A model generated the notes under the pieces. That model did not search any database. It was given only the letters and a program-made list of their open reading frames with translations, and had not been told where the DNA came from. Shown in pieces: positions 25,002 through 33,220 of a DNA stretch of 64,000 nt (positions are counted from its first letter, which is position 1; each line of letters starts with the position of its first letter). The stretch spans positions 759,501-823,500 of the forward strand of contig NZ_JAUCBR010000004.1 of NCBI RefSeq assembly GCF_034676725.1, in the 5' to 3' direction. Source of the stretch: Denitromonas sp. GTDB lineage: Bacteria > Pseudomonadota > Gammaproteobacteria > Burkholderiales > Rhodocyclaceae. A program made the position numbers and the translations under genes.

Positions 25002-25943
25002 CTACAAGCCCGGATCCGTCCCCCCGCCCTCGCGCGCCGCATCCACCACCCGCCGCGTCAGCGCCGGTGCAAAAAGCTCGACAAAGGCATACACATAGCC
25101 GCGCAGCCACACATTGCGCCGGATGCCGATGCGCGTGGTGCTCGACTCGAACAGGTGGCCGGCGTCGTTCATCCCCAGGCCCTTGTCCATCAGCGGGTCG
25201 AAGGCCATGCTGGCGACGATGCCGATGCCCAGGCCCATGCGCACATAGGTCTTGATCACGTCCGAATCGATGGCGGTGAGCACCACGTTCGGCTTCAGCC
25301 CACGGCCGAGGAAGGCCTTGTTCATCTGGCCGCGCCCGGTAAACGCCGAGTCATAGGTGATGATCGGCCAGCGCGCGATCTCCTCCAGCGTCAGCGGCCG
25401 GGCCTTGAGGATGGGGTGGTCCGACGGCGCGACCACGCCGCGGTTCCACTGGTAGCACGGCAGCATCACCAGCTCGGGGTATTCGGCGATGGCCTCGGTG
25501 GCGATCACCAGGTCGGCATCGCCCGACAACACCATGTCGCACACCTGGCGCGGACTGCCCTGGTGCAGTTCCAGCCGCACCTTGGGATAGCGCCGGGTAA
25601 ACTCGGCGATCACCTTGGGCAGCATGTAGCGCGCCTGGGTGTGGGTGGTGGCGATCGACAGCCGGCCCTGCCCCTCGTTGCGGAACTCCTCGCCAACACG
25701 CTGGAGGTTGTCGGCGTCGGCGAGCACGCGGCGGGCGATCGCCAGCACCTCGCGGCCCGGCTCGGTGACATCGACAATGCGTTTGCCGTGACGCACAAAG
25801 ATGGCCACCCCCAGCTCTTCCTCCAGCGCACGGATCTGCTTCGACACGCCGGGTTGCGAGGTAAACAAGGTGTCGGCCGCCTCGGACACGTTCAGGCCAT
25901 TGCGATCGACTTCAACGATGTAACGCAGCTGCTGGAAGTTCAC
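25002..25943 (-). CDS. cysB: CysB-type LysR regulator of sulfur assimilation
   Basis: 313 residues from a GTG start at 25943, giving the canonical N-terminus NFQQLRYIVEVDRNGLNVSEAA. HTH region: LFTSQPGVSKQIRALEEELGVAIFVRHGKR. The inducer-binding domain has TTHTQARYMLPKVI, the CysB Thr/Gln segment expected to contact acetylserine/sulfate. An upstream ATG at 26048 is in frame but adds 35 atypical residues. It is divergent from the permease and the cys cluster, the usual arrangement for a regulator of that cluster. Its convergent neighbour is the asparaginase, with 5 bp between stops. Confidence 0.9.
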   Translation of the reverse strand: MNFQQLRYIVEVDRNGLNVSEAADTLFTSQPGVSKQIRALEEELGVAIFVRHGKRIVDVTEPGREVLAIARRVLADADNLQRVGEEFRNEGQGRLSIATTHTQARYMLPKVIAEFTRRYPKVRLELHQGSPRQVCDMVLSGDADLVIATEAIAEYPELVMLPCYQWNRGVVAPSDHPILKARPLTLEEIARWPIITYDSAFTGRGQMNKAFLGRGLKPNVVLTAIDSDVIKTYVRMGLGIGIVASMAFDPLMDKGLGMNDAGHLFESSTTRIGIRRNVWLRGYVYAFVELFAPALTRRVVDAAREGGGTDPGL

Positions 25944-26086
25944 GTTCAGCGCTCCACTGTCGCGGCCTGCCAACACACGGCAGCACCATCTAAATAACTT
26001 TTGATTATTAAAGTTTAACCCGGCGAGACTGTTCCGATCTATCCACAATCCGTACGATGCAATGCAACATCGACAGGTTGGATCAC

Positions 26087-26866
26087 ATGGACTTTGCCTA
26101 CACCCTCGCCGGATTCGCAGTTGGCGCCATCGTCGGGCTCACCGGCGTGGGCGGCGGCTCGCTGATGACGCCGCTGCTGGTGTTGATGTTCGGCATTCAT
26201 CCGTCGGTGGCGGTGGGCACCGACCTGCTCTACGCCGCCATCACCAAGGCAGGCGGCACGCTGGCGCACAGCCTCAAGGGCTCGGTGGACTGGCAGATCA
26301 CCCGCCGTCTGGCCACCGGCAGCATTCCCGCGGCGCTGGTCACCCTGTGGGCGGTGCATCGCTATGCACCGGGCGGCATGGACGGCGCCACCCATGTGAT
26401 TACCTTTGCGCTCGGCGTGGCCCTGGTGCTCACCGCCGTCGCCATCCTGTTCCGCAGCCGCATCCAGGCCTTCTCGACCCGGGTGATGGGCGAGACGCCC
26501 AATCCGGTGCGCACCCGCAACCTGACCATCGCCACCGGCGCGATCCTGGGCGTGCTGGTGTCGATTTCCTCCGTCGGCGCGGGGGCACTGGGCGTCACCG
26601 CGCTGTTCTTTCTGTATCCTGCGCTACCCGCCCTGCGCATCGTCGGTTCCGACATCGCCCACGCCGTGCCGCTCACCGCGGTGGCCGGCCTGGGTCACTG
26701 GGCCCTCGGCACGGTCGATTGGGCCCTGCTCGGCAGCCTGTTGATTGGCTCCCTGCCCGGCATCTGGCTGGGCAGCCATGTTTCAGCGCGGGTCCCCGAC
26801 CGCGTTCTGCGTCCGATCCTGGCCAGCACCCTGGTGCTGGTGGGCGCAAAAATGATCACTCACTGA
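26087..26866 (+). CDS. TSUP family permease (TauE/SafE), probable sulfate/sulfite-related transporter
   Basis: 259 residues from ATG 26087 (an in-frame ATG at 26057 is possible), with seven to eight hydrophobic segments. Family motifs: FAVGAIVGLTGVGGGSLMTPLLVLMFGIHPSVAVGTDLLYAAITKAGG, with the glycine-rich first helix typical of TauE/SafE, and a second related half (TGAILGVLVSISSVGAGALGVTALFFLYP). Located between cysB and cysI, 12 bp before cysI, so it is probably part of the CysB regulon and moves an inorganic sulfur species. Direction of transport is unknown. Confidence 0.85.
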   Translation: MDFAYTLAGFAVGAIVGLTGVGGGSLMTPLLVLMFGIHPSVAVGTDLLYAAITKAGGTLAHSLKGSVDWQITRRLATGSIPAALVTLWAVHRYAPGGMDGATHVITFALGVALVLTAVAILFRSRIQAFSTRVMGETPNPVRTRNLTIATGAILGVLVSISSVGAGALGVTALFFLYPALPALRIVGSDIAHAVPLTAVAGLGHWALGTVDWALLGSLLIGSLPGIWLGSHVSARVPDRVLRPILASTLVLVGAKMITH

Positions 26867-26878
26867 GAGACAAAAAAT

Positions 26879-28564
26879 ATGTATCGCTACGACGATTACG
26901 ACCAGCAGCTGGTGGATGAGCGCGTCGCGCAGTTCACCGACCAGACGCGCCGCTATTTCGCCGGCGAGCTGACCGACGAGGAGTTCCTGCCGCTGCGCCT
27001 GCAGAACGGCATCTACATCCAGCGGCACGCGCCGATGCTGCGTCTGGCGATCCCCTACGGCAACCTGCGCGCCGACCAGGTGCGCATGTACGGCCACATC
27101 GCCCGCACCTACGACCGCGGCTACGGCCACTTCACCACGCGCCACAACATGCAGTTCAACTGGTGCAAGCTGGAGAAGATGCCCGAAATCCTCGCCAAGC
27201 TGGCCACCGTGCAGCTGCACGCCATCCAGACCTCGGGCAACTGCATCCGCAACACCTCGACCGATCCGTTCGCCGGCGTCGCCGAAGACGAGCGCATCGA
27301 CCCGCGCCCGTGGTGCGAGCTGATCCGCCAGTGGAGTACCTTCCACCCCGAGTTCGCCTACCTGCCACGCAAGTTCAAGATTGCCGTCAATGGCGCGGAA
27401 GAAGACCGCGCCGTGATCCGCTGCCACGACATCGGCCTCGAACTGGTCAAGAACGCCGCGGGCGAGACGGGCTTCCGCATCTTCGTCGGCGGCGGCCTGG
27501 GCCGCACACCGATCATCGGCGAGCAGATCACCGACTTCGTGGCCTGGCCGCACCTGCTCACCTATTGCGAAGCCATCCTGCGGGTGTACAACCGCTTCGG
27601 CCGCCGCGACAACAAGTTCAAGGCGCGCATCAAGATCATCGTCAAGGCGCTGGGCATCGACGAGTTCCGCCGCCGCGTCGAGGACGAGTGGGCACACCTC
27701 AAGGACGGCCCGAGCACGCTGACCCAGGCCGAACTCGACCGTGTCGCCGCCTGTTTCGTCGATCCCGACTACAAGACGCTGCCGAAGACCGACGCCGGCT
27801 ATGCCCAGGCCCTGGCCGACAACAAGCCCTTTGCCGCCTGGGCCAAGCGTAACGTGCGCGGTCACAAGAAGCCGGGCTACGCCAGCGTGGTGCTGTCGCT
27901 CAAGAAGACCGGCGTGCCGCCGGGCGACGTCACCGACACCCAGCTCGACCTGATCGCCGACCTGGCCGACCGCTACAGCTTCGGCGAGGTGCGCGTCACC
28001 CACGAGCAGAACATGGTGCTCGCCGACGTCGAGCAGTCCGAACTGTTCGCCCTGTGGGAACAGGCCCGCGCGGGCGGGCTGGCCACGCCCAACATCGGCC
28101 TGCTGACCGACATCATCTGCTGCCCGGGCGGTGATTTCTGCAGCCTCGCCAATGCCAAGTCGATCCCCATCGCCGAGGCCGTGCAGCGCCGCTTCGACGA
28201 CCTGGACTACCTGCACGACATCGGCGAGCTGGAGCTGAACATCTCCGGCTGCATGAACGCCTGTGGTCATCACCATGTCGGCCACATCGGCATTCTCGGC
28301 GTCGATAAGAACGGTGAGGAGTGGTACCAGATCACCATCGGCGGCAGCCAGGGCAACGACACGCAGCTGGGCAAGGTGATCGGCCCGTCCTTTGCGGCGG
28401 CCGACGTGCCCGACGTGATCGAGGCGCTCATCAACACTTACATCGCGCAACGCCACGAAGGCGAGCGCTTCGTCGACACCGTGCATCGCCTCGGCGCCGA
28501 GCCGTTCAAGCAGGCGGTATACGGCGACCGCACGCCGGCACAAAGGAAGGTGGCCAATGGCTAA
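26879..28564 (+). CDS. cysI: Assimilatory sulfite reductase, haemoprotein subunit
   Basis: 561 residues. Reduces sulfite to sulfide with six electrons using coupled sirohaem and [4Fe-4S]. Ferredoxin-like half-domains (PLRLQNGIYIQRHAPMLRLAIPYG; TTRHNMQFNWCKLEKMPEIL) and the cluster-binding cysteines C415-x5-C421 and C458-x3-C462 (SGCMNACGHHHVGHIG) are visible. SGNCIRNTSTDPFAG is the substrate-side loop. The start directly follows the permease. The end overlaps the DUF934 gene by 8 bp (ATG at 28557). No flavoprotein CysJ is adjacent, so the electron donor is elsewhere or is ferredoxin. Confidence 0.93.
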   Translation: MYRYDDYDQQLVDERVAQFTDQTRRYFAGELTDEEFLPLRLQNGIYIQRHAPMLRLAIPYGNLRADQVRMYGHIARTYDRGYGHFTTRHNMQFNWCKLEKMPEILAKLATVQLHAIQTSGNCIRNTSTDPFAGVAEDERIDPRPWCELIRQWSTFHPEFAYLPRKFKIAVNGAEEDRAVIRCHDIGLELVKNAAGETGFRIFVGGGLGRTPIIGEQITDFVAWPHLLTYCEAILRVYNRFGRRDNKFKARIKIIVKALGIDEFRRRVEDEWAHLKDGPSTLTQAELDRVAACFVDPDYKTLPKTDAGYAQALADNKPFAAWAKRNVRGHKKPGYASVVLSLKKTGVPPGDVTDTQLDLIADLADRYSFGEVRVTHEQNMVLADVEQSELFALWEQARAGGLATPNIGLLTDIICCPGGDFCSLANAKSIPIAEAVQRRFDDLDYLHDIGELELNISGCMNACGHHHVGHIGILGVDKNGEEWYQITIGGSQGNDTQLGKVIGPSFAAADVPDVIEALINTYIAQRHEGERFVDTVHRLGAEPFKQAVYGDRTPAQRKVANG

Positions 28565-29081
28565 GCTCATCAAGAACCAGCAGATCATCGACGACGCCTG
28601 GCAGGTGCTGGCGCTCGAAGCCGAGGCCGACCCGGCCGCAGTGACGGTGCCGGCCGGCCAGTGGATCGTGCCCTTCACCGTGTGGCAGGCCCAGCCGGCG
28701 CTGGCCGCGCGCGGCGATGTCGCCCCCCTGCTCGAGGGCACCGACGAGCCGGCCGAGCTCGCCGGCCAGCTCGACGCCGTGCCGCTGGTGGCGGTCAACT
28801 TCCCGCGCTTTGCCGACGGCCGCGGCTACTCGACCGCCACCCTGCTGCGCAGCCGCTACGGCTACACCGGCGAGTTGCGCGCCGTCGGCGACGTGCTGCG
28901 CGACCAGTTCAACTACCTCACCCGCTGCGGCTTCGACGCCCTGCAACCGCCCGCAGGCAAATACACCGACGCCCAGCTCGAAGCGGCGCTGGCCAGCCTG
29001 GCCGACTTCACCGAGCCCTACCAGGCCTCGGTGGCCTTCCGCGAACCGCTGTTCCGCCGCCATCAACGGAGCGCAGCATGA
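28557..29081 (+). CDS. DUF934 family protein of the cys cluster
   Basis: 174 residues. DUF934 proteins are small proteins found between cysI and cysH in many beta- and gammaproteobacteria. Recognised by LIKNQQIIDDAWQVL at the N-terminus and the core PRFADGRGYSTATLLRSRYGYTGELRAVGDVLRDQFNYLTRCGFDAL. The exact role is unknown. The genomic link suggests an accessory for sulfite reductase or APS reductase, possibly in electron delivery. It overlaps cysI by 8 bp and cysH by 4 bp, so the three are translationally coupled. Confidence 0.88.
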   Translation: MAKLIKNQQIIDDAWQVLALEAEADPAAVTVPAGQWIVPFTVWQAQPALAARGDVAPLLEGTDEPAELAGQLDAVPLVAVNFPRFADGRGYSTATLLRSRYGYTGELRAVGDVLRDQFNYLTRCGFDALQPPAGKYTDAQLEAALASLADFTEPYQASVAFREPLFRRHQRSAA

Positions 29082-29935
29082 GGGAGAACGACCCCCACGC
29101 TCAGTCGCACGCGACCTCGCTGCCCCCCGAGGGGGCGCAGTCCGGCTTGGGGCGGCCCGGCGCCGGACTGGCATCCGTATCTCCCCTGCGCCGCCCGGTC
29201 GAAAACCCGGCCACCCGCCCCGAGCTGACCGACGCCCTGCGCGCCGAGGTCGCCGCCCGCGCCGAGACGGCCCTGGCCTTCCTGAAGGCCGCGGTCGCCG
29301 AATTCGGTGGCGAGGGCCAGCTGACCTTCGCCAACAGCTTCGGCGCCGAAGACATGGTGCTGACCGACCTGATCCTCAGGCACGGCCTGCCGATCGAGAT
29401 CTTCTCGCTCGACACCGGCCGCCTGCCGGCCGAAACCTACACCCTGATGGGCGAGGTCGAGTCGCGTTACGAGACCAAACTCAAGGTCTTCTTCCCCGAC
29501 ACCGCGGCGGTCGAAGCCTATGTGCGCGGCGAAGGCATCAACGCCTTCTACGACTCGATGGACCTGCGCAAGCGCTGCTGCCACATCCGCAAGGTCGAGC
29601 CGCTAGGCCGCGCCCTGGCCGGCAAGAAAGCCTGGATCACCGGCCTGCGCGCCGCCCAGGCCGCCACCCGCACCAGCCTGCCGACGCGCGAATTCGACGC
29701 CGGCAACGGGCTGGAAAAACTCAACCCGCTGGTCGCCTGGTCGGAGGCCGACGTGTGGGCCTACATCCGCCTGCACGCGGTGCCCTACAACGCCCTGCAC
29801 GACCAGTTCTACCCGAGCATCGGCTGCGCGCCCTGTACCCGCGCCGTCGCCATCGGCGAAGACGTCCGCGCCGGCCGCTGGTGGTGGGAAGACCCCACCG
29901 CCAAGGAATGCGGCCTGCACGTCAAGAAGTCCTGA
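29078..29935 (+). CDS. cysH: Adenylylsulfate (APS) reductase with repeat-derived N-terminal extension
   Basis: 285 residues. Reduces APS to sulfite using thioredoxin and a [4Fe-4S] cluster. Core from about residue 45: PP-loop-like LTFANSFGAEDMVLTDLI, FSLDTGRLPAETY, cluster cysteines C167-C168 (KRCCHIRK) and C250-x2-C253 (IGCAPCTRA), and a C-terminal ECGLH catalytic cysteine. The cysteine pairs mark the APS-using type. The first 40-odd residues (MRENDPHAQSHATSLPPEG...) are encoded by a palindromic intergenic repeat (29088-29170). No other in-frame start precedes the conserved core, so the extension must be translated. The ATG overlaps the DUF934 stop (ATGA). Confidence 0.92.
   Translation: MRENDPHAQSHATSLPPEGAQSGLGRPGAGLASVSPLRRPVENPATRPELTDALRAEVAARAETALAFLKAAVAEFGGEGQLTFANSFGAEDMVLTDLILRHGLPIEIFSLDTGRLPAETYTLMGEVESRYETKLKVFFPDTAAVEAYVRGEGINAFYDSMDLRKRCCHIRKVEPLGRALAGKKAWITGLRAAQAATRTSLPTREFDAGNGLEKLNPLVAWSEADVWAYIRLHAVPYNALHDQFYPSIGCAPCTRAVAIGEDVRAGRWWWEDPTAKECGLHVKKS
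29088..29170. repeat. REP-like palindromic element inside the cysH 5' coding region
   Basis: Contains the CTGCCCCCCGAGGGGG hairpin motif (29119-29135) and a perfect 8-bp inverted repeat AGTCCGGC / GCCGGACT (29139-29146, 29162-29169). This composite (CCCCCGAGGGGGCGCAG then TTGGGGCGGCCCGG) resembles intergenic repeats common in betaproteobacterial genomes. Here it is read through in frame as part of CysH. Exact borders are uncertain. Confidence 0.6.
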
Positions 29936-29959
29936 GCCCGATCACAGGAGGATGACCCC

Positions 29960-30082
29960 ATGCCCAAGGCCCACCATCTGAGCCCCTCGCTGAGCCAGTC
30001 CCTCATGCTGCGCCTGGCCGCGCTGCGCGCCGGCCTGCGCGCCGCGATCCGCGCCCTGCTCGCCCGAAACACGCACCACTGA
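29960..30082 (+). CDS. 40-residue Ala/Leu/Arg-rich small protein between cysH and cysD
   Basis: ATG at 29960 preceded by a textbook ribosome site (CAGGAGG, 29945-29951, 8 nt spacing); stop TGA at 30080-30082, 8 bp before cysD. Translation begins MPKAHHLSPSLSQSLM and ends RALLARNTHH, with an Ala/Leu/Arg-rich, likely amphipathic helix in the second half. Not recognised as any family. It lies in an operon that otherwise has tight gene spacing. The strong ribosome site argues for translation, but high GC makes short ORFs common. Could be a regulatory leader-type peptide or a CysDN accessory. Confidence 0.5.
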   Translation: MPKAHHLSPSLSQSLMLRLAALRAGLRAAIRALLARNTHH

Positions 30083-30090
30083 GACTCTTC

Positions 30091-31005
30091 ATGACCACGC
30101 TCACCCAACAAACGCTCACTCATCTCGACTGGCTCGAAGCCGAAGCCATCCACATCATGCGCGAGGTGGCCGGCCAGTGCAGCAGCCCGGTGCTGCTGTT
30201 CTCCGGCGGCAAGGACTCGGTGTGCATGCTGCGCATTGCCGAAAAGGCCTTCCGCCCGGGGCGCTTCCCCTTCCCGCTGATGCACATCGACACCGGCCAC
30301 AACTACCCGGAAGTCATCGCCTTTCGCGACAAGCGCGCCGCCGAACTCGGCGAGCGCCTGATCGTGCGTTCGCTCGAAGACTCCATGGCCCGCGGCAGCA
30401 TCGTGCTCAAGCATGAGCATGAATCGCGCAACAAGCACCAGTCGGTGACCCTGCTCGAAGCGATCGAGGAATTCGGCTTCGACTGCTGCATCGGCGGCGC
30501 CCGGCGCGACGAGGAAAAAGCCCGCGCCAAGGAGCGGATCATGAGTTTCCGCGACGAGTTCGGCCAGTGGGACCCGAAGAACCAGCGTCCCGAGCTGTGG
30601 AACCTCTACAACGCGCGCTCGCACAAGGGCGAGAACATCCGCGCCTTCCCGATCAGCAACTGGACCGAGCTGGACGTGTGGCAATACATCCAGCGCGAGC
30701 AGCTCGAGCTGCCGTCGATCTACTTTGCCCACACCCGCCCGGTGGTGCGCAAGGGCGAGCTGCTGATGCCGGTCACCGACCTGACCCCGGCCAAGCCGGG
30801 CGACACGATCGAAGAGGTGATGGTGCGCTTCCGCACCGTCGGCGACGTGAGCTGCACCGCGCCGGTGGCCTCCGACGCCGACACGGTCGACAAGATCCTC
30901 GCCGAGACGGCCACCACCACCATCACCGAACGCGGCGCCACGCGCATGGACGACCAGACCTCCGAAGCGTCCATGGAGCAGCGCAAGAAGGAAGGCTATT
31001 TCTAG
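30091..31005 (+). CDS. cysD: Sulfate adenylyltransferase subunit 2 (ATP sulfurylase small subunit)
   Basis: 304 residues. Forms APS from sulfate and ATP with CysN. ATP pyrophosphatase PP-loop LLFSGGKDSVCMLRIA near residue 35; MHIDTGHNYPEVIAFRD; CCIGGARRDEEKARAKERI; and the C-terminal RFRTVGDVSCTAPV plus TEASMEQRKKEGYF, all typical of CysD. Starts 8 bp after the small ORF. A 114-bp gap containing short direct repeats separates it from cysN. Confidence 0.94.
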   Translation: MTTLTQQTLTHLDWLEAEAIHIMREVAGQCSSPVLLFSGGKDSVCMLRIAEKAFRPGRFPFPLMHIDTGHNYPEVIAFRDKRAAELGERLIVRSLEDSMARGSIVLKHEHESRNKHQSVTLLEAIEEFGFDCCIGGARRDEEKARAKERIMSFRDEFGQWDPKNQRPELWNLYNARSHKGENIRAFPISNWTELDVWQYIQREQLELPSIYFAHTRPVVRKGELLMPVTDLTPAKPGDTIEEVMVRFRTVGDVSCTAPVASDADTVDKILAETATTTITERGATRMDDQTSEASMEQRKKEGYF

Positions 31006-31009
31006 AAGT

Positions 31010-31112
31010 CGGTGATTGGTGATTGGTGATGGGTCATTGGACTGGTCACCAACGCTGTCGCCCCCTTCGAATCACGAATTACCAATTCCGAATCACTCAT
31101 CACGAATCACGA
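31010..31112. repeat. GTGATTGG / AATCACGA short-repeat cluster between cysD and cysN
   Basis: The 5' part has tandem GTGATTGG units (31012-31040). The 3' part has their approximate complements (AATCACGAATT, CGAATCACTC, CACGAATCACG; 31071-31112). Together they can form an extended imperfect hairpin. A related piece (TCATTCGTGATTGGAG) occurs before the DUF2721 gene at about 40861-40886. Probably a dispersed low-complexity intergenic repeat. Confidence 0.5.
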
Positions 31113-31119
31113 GAAAACC

Positions 31120-32517
31120 ATGTCCGCACTCGAACACCTGCCCGGCATCGACAACGGCCTGCTGCGCTTTCTGACCTGCGGCAGCGTCGACGACGGCAAG
31201 AGCACCCTGATCGGCCGCCTGCTGTTCGACAGCAAGACCATCCTCGCCGACACGCTCAACGCCATGGAAAAGACCTCGGCCAAGCGCGGCATGACGGCCG
31301 TCGACCTGTCCTTGCTCACCGATGGCTTGCAGGCCGAGCGCGAGCAAGGCATCACCATCGACGTGGCCTACCGCTACTTCTCGACCGGCACACGCAAGTA
31401 CATCATCGCCGACGCGCCGGGCCACGAGCAGTACACCCGTAACATGGTCACCGCCGCCTCCACCGCCAACCTGGCCATCATCCTGGTCGATGCGCGCAAG
31501 GGCATGCTCAACCAGACCCGCCGCCACTCCACCATCGCCCACCTGCTCGGCATCCCGCACCTGCTGGTCGCCATCAACAAGATGGACCTGGTCGACTACG
31601 ACCAGGCCACCTACGAGAGCATCAAGGCCGAGTACACCAAGTTCGCCCACAAGATCGGCCTCAAGGATGTGCGCTTCATCCCGCTGTCGGCACTGGCCGG
31701 TGACATGGTGGTCGAGCGCGGCGAGCGCATGCCGTGGTACGAAGGCCCGACCCTGCTGCAGATTCTCGAATCGGCCCCGGCCGCGCACACCGAGCGCCCC
31801 GAAGCCTTCCGCTTCCCGGTGCAGTTCGTGTGCCGCCCGCAGGACTCGGCCAACCCCGAGCTGCATGACTACCGCGGCTTCATGGGCCGGGTCGAGTCTG
31901 GCGAGATCGCTGTCGGCGACGCCGTCACCGTGCTGCCGGGGGGGCTCTGCAGCCGCGTCAAGGCCATCGAGATCGGCGGCCAGAAGATCGACCGCGCCAT
32001 CCACGAACAGTCCGTCACCCTGCTGCTCGAGGACGAGATCGACACCTCGCGCGGCGACATGATCGTCAAGAGTGCCGAGGCGCCCGAGCCGGTCAAGCAG
32101 ATCGACGCCAACGTCTGCTGGCTGTCCGAGACCCCGATGTCGCCAGCGCGTACCTACCTCGTGCGCCACACCTCGCGCGAGGTCAAGGCCAAGATCGCCA
32201 AGATCGACTACCGGCTCGACATCAACACCATGGAACACGAGCCGGTGGCCACGCTGGCGATGAACGACATCGCCCGCCTGAGCCTCAAGCTCGCCCAGCC
32301 GATCTTCGCCGATGCCTACCGCAGCAACCGGGCGACCGGCGCCTTCATCATCATCGACGAGTTCGACCAACAACACGGTCGGCGCCGGCATGATCGTCTG
32401 ATCACCACACCGGCCGGAAAAGCCATGCCGCGGCATGGCTTTTTTTGTCCTGCGCACGCCTCCCGACGGTGCAAACCGCCGACGGCGCACCGTCGTGGCG
32501 CATGTTCGTCAACATAA
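31120..32517 (+). CDS. cysN: Sulfate adenylyltransferase subunit 1 (GTPase), C-terminal frameshift
   Basis: GTPase subunit that drives APS synthesis by CysD. G1 CGSVDDGKSTLIG, switch II region DAPGHEQYTRNMV, and NKMD (G4) are intact; there is no fused APS kinase domain. The normal ending ...GAFIIIDESTNNTVGAGMIV with stop at 32399-32401 is recovered if one T is removed from GTTCGAC at 32361-32367. As written, the frame shifts there and reads to 32517, replacing about 13 residues with 52 unrelated ones that run through the terminator. This is most simply a one-base error or a very recent mutation. Confidence 0.9.
   Translation: MSALEHLPGIDNGLLRFLTCGSVDDGKSTLIGRLLFDSKTILADTLNAMEKTSAKRGMTAVDLSLLTDGLQAEREQGITIDVAYRYFSTGTRKYIIADAPGHEQYTRNMVTAASTANLAIILVDARKGMLNQTRRHSTIAHLLGIPHLLVAINKMDLVDYDQATYESIKAEYTKFAHKIGLKDVRFIPLSALAGDMVVERGERMPWYEGPTLLQILESAPAAHTERPEAFRFPVQFVCRPQDSANPELHDYRGFMGRVESGEIAVGDAVTVLPGGLCSRVKAIEIGGQKIDRAIHEQSVTLLLEDEIDTSRGDMIVKSAEAPEPVKQIDANVCWLSETPMSPARTYLVRHTSREVKAKIAKIDYRLDINTMEHEPVATLAMNDIARLSLKLAQPIFADAYRSNRATGAFIIIDEFDQQHGRRRHDRLITTPAGKAMPRHGFFCPAHASRRCKPPTAHRRGACSST
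32418..32446 (+). terminator. Intrinsic terminator of the cys cluster
   Basis: AAAAGCCATG / CATGGCTTTT stem around CCGCGG, followed by a run of T's (32440-32446). It lies 17 bp after the expected cysN stop. Its position supports 32399-32401 as the true end of cysN. The rest of the gap to 32755 holds a CAACAT-A6-ATGTTG palindrome (32510-32527) and no gene. Confidence 0.85.
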
Positions 32518-32755
32518 AAAAATGTTGCGGAACAACCCGGTAGCGCCATCACCCCTTCGAAATCACCGCGCACCGCGCGTCAACACAATGCTGCTTTGCA
32601 GCAGAAAATCACGCGCATTTCTGGCACGAAAGACGCTTCCCTCATTCCTGCCCCGAGACATTCACAGGCGGTAGCGAAGACACCGGGCAGCCCCCCTGCG
32701 CGGCCCGACAGGTCTTCAGCTCGACAAAGCGATCCCGATCGACAAGGAGACTCAC

Positions 32756-33190
32756 ATGCCACAGCGTTCCATTGACTCAGTCATCCAGCCCGACAGCTAT
32801 CTGATCGTCTCACCCGACACCCCCGTGCGGGAGGTCGTCTGCCAGATGGCGAAAGCGCGGCTCAGCGCCGCACTCATCGCCGAGCACGGCGTCCTCACCG
32901 GCATCTTCACCGAATACGACGCCACCTTCCGCGTCCTCGGCGCGCGGCTGGACGCCGACACCGCGCCGGTCGCCCAGGTGATGACCCACAACCCGGTCAC
33001 CACCACCGCCCACCACCCCTTCGGCCACGCTCTGCACATGATGTACGAAGGTGGCTTTCGGCACCTGCCGGTGGTCGACCACAACCGCCGCCCGGTCGGC
33101 ATGGTCACCAGCAAGGACGCACTGGCCATCGATGCCATCGAACTGGAGAAGGAACTGGTGCGACGGGAGGAGATCACGGTCATCCTTTGA
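32756..33190 (+). CDS. CBS-domain pair protein
   Basis: 144 residues made almost entirely of two CBS motifs: SYLIVSPDTPVREVVCQMAKARLSAALI...GIFTEYDATFRVL and MTHNPVTTTAHHPFGHALHMMYEGGFRHLPVVDHNRRPVGMVTSKDAL. Such tandem CBS proteins bind adenine nucleotides. The physiological role is not apparent. AAGGAG lies 7 nt upstream of the ATG. Its own terminator (left arm 33204-33220) is interrupted by the insertion sequence. Confidence 0.88.
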   Translation: MPQRSIDSVIQPDSYLIVSPDTPVREVVCQMAKARLSAALIAEHGVLTGIFTEYDATFRVLGARLDADTAPVAQVMTHNPVTTTAHHPFGHALHMMYEGGFRHLPVVDHNRRPVGMVTSKDALAIDAIELEKELVRREEITVIL

Positions 33191-33220
33191 CCGCCACCGC
33201 AAAGAAAAACGCACCCCGCG

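Noticed and set aside
26783..28798. Long open frames antisense to cysI, fadE, the FadB-like gene and others (some over 600 codons)
   Set aside because: They mirror real genes with strong conserved domains and arise from high GC at third codon positions; they show no motifs or ribosome sites.
31224..31230. GTTCGAC at 31224 (cysN) and 56702 (pal) as further frameshift sites
   Set aside because: Both are read in frame (Phe-Asp) within conserved sequence (RLLFDSK, IMFDYDS), so no base is extra.
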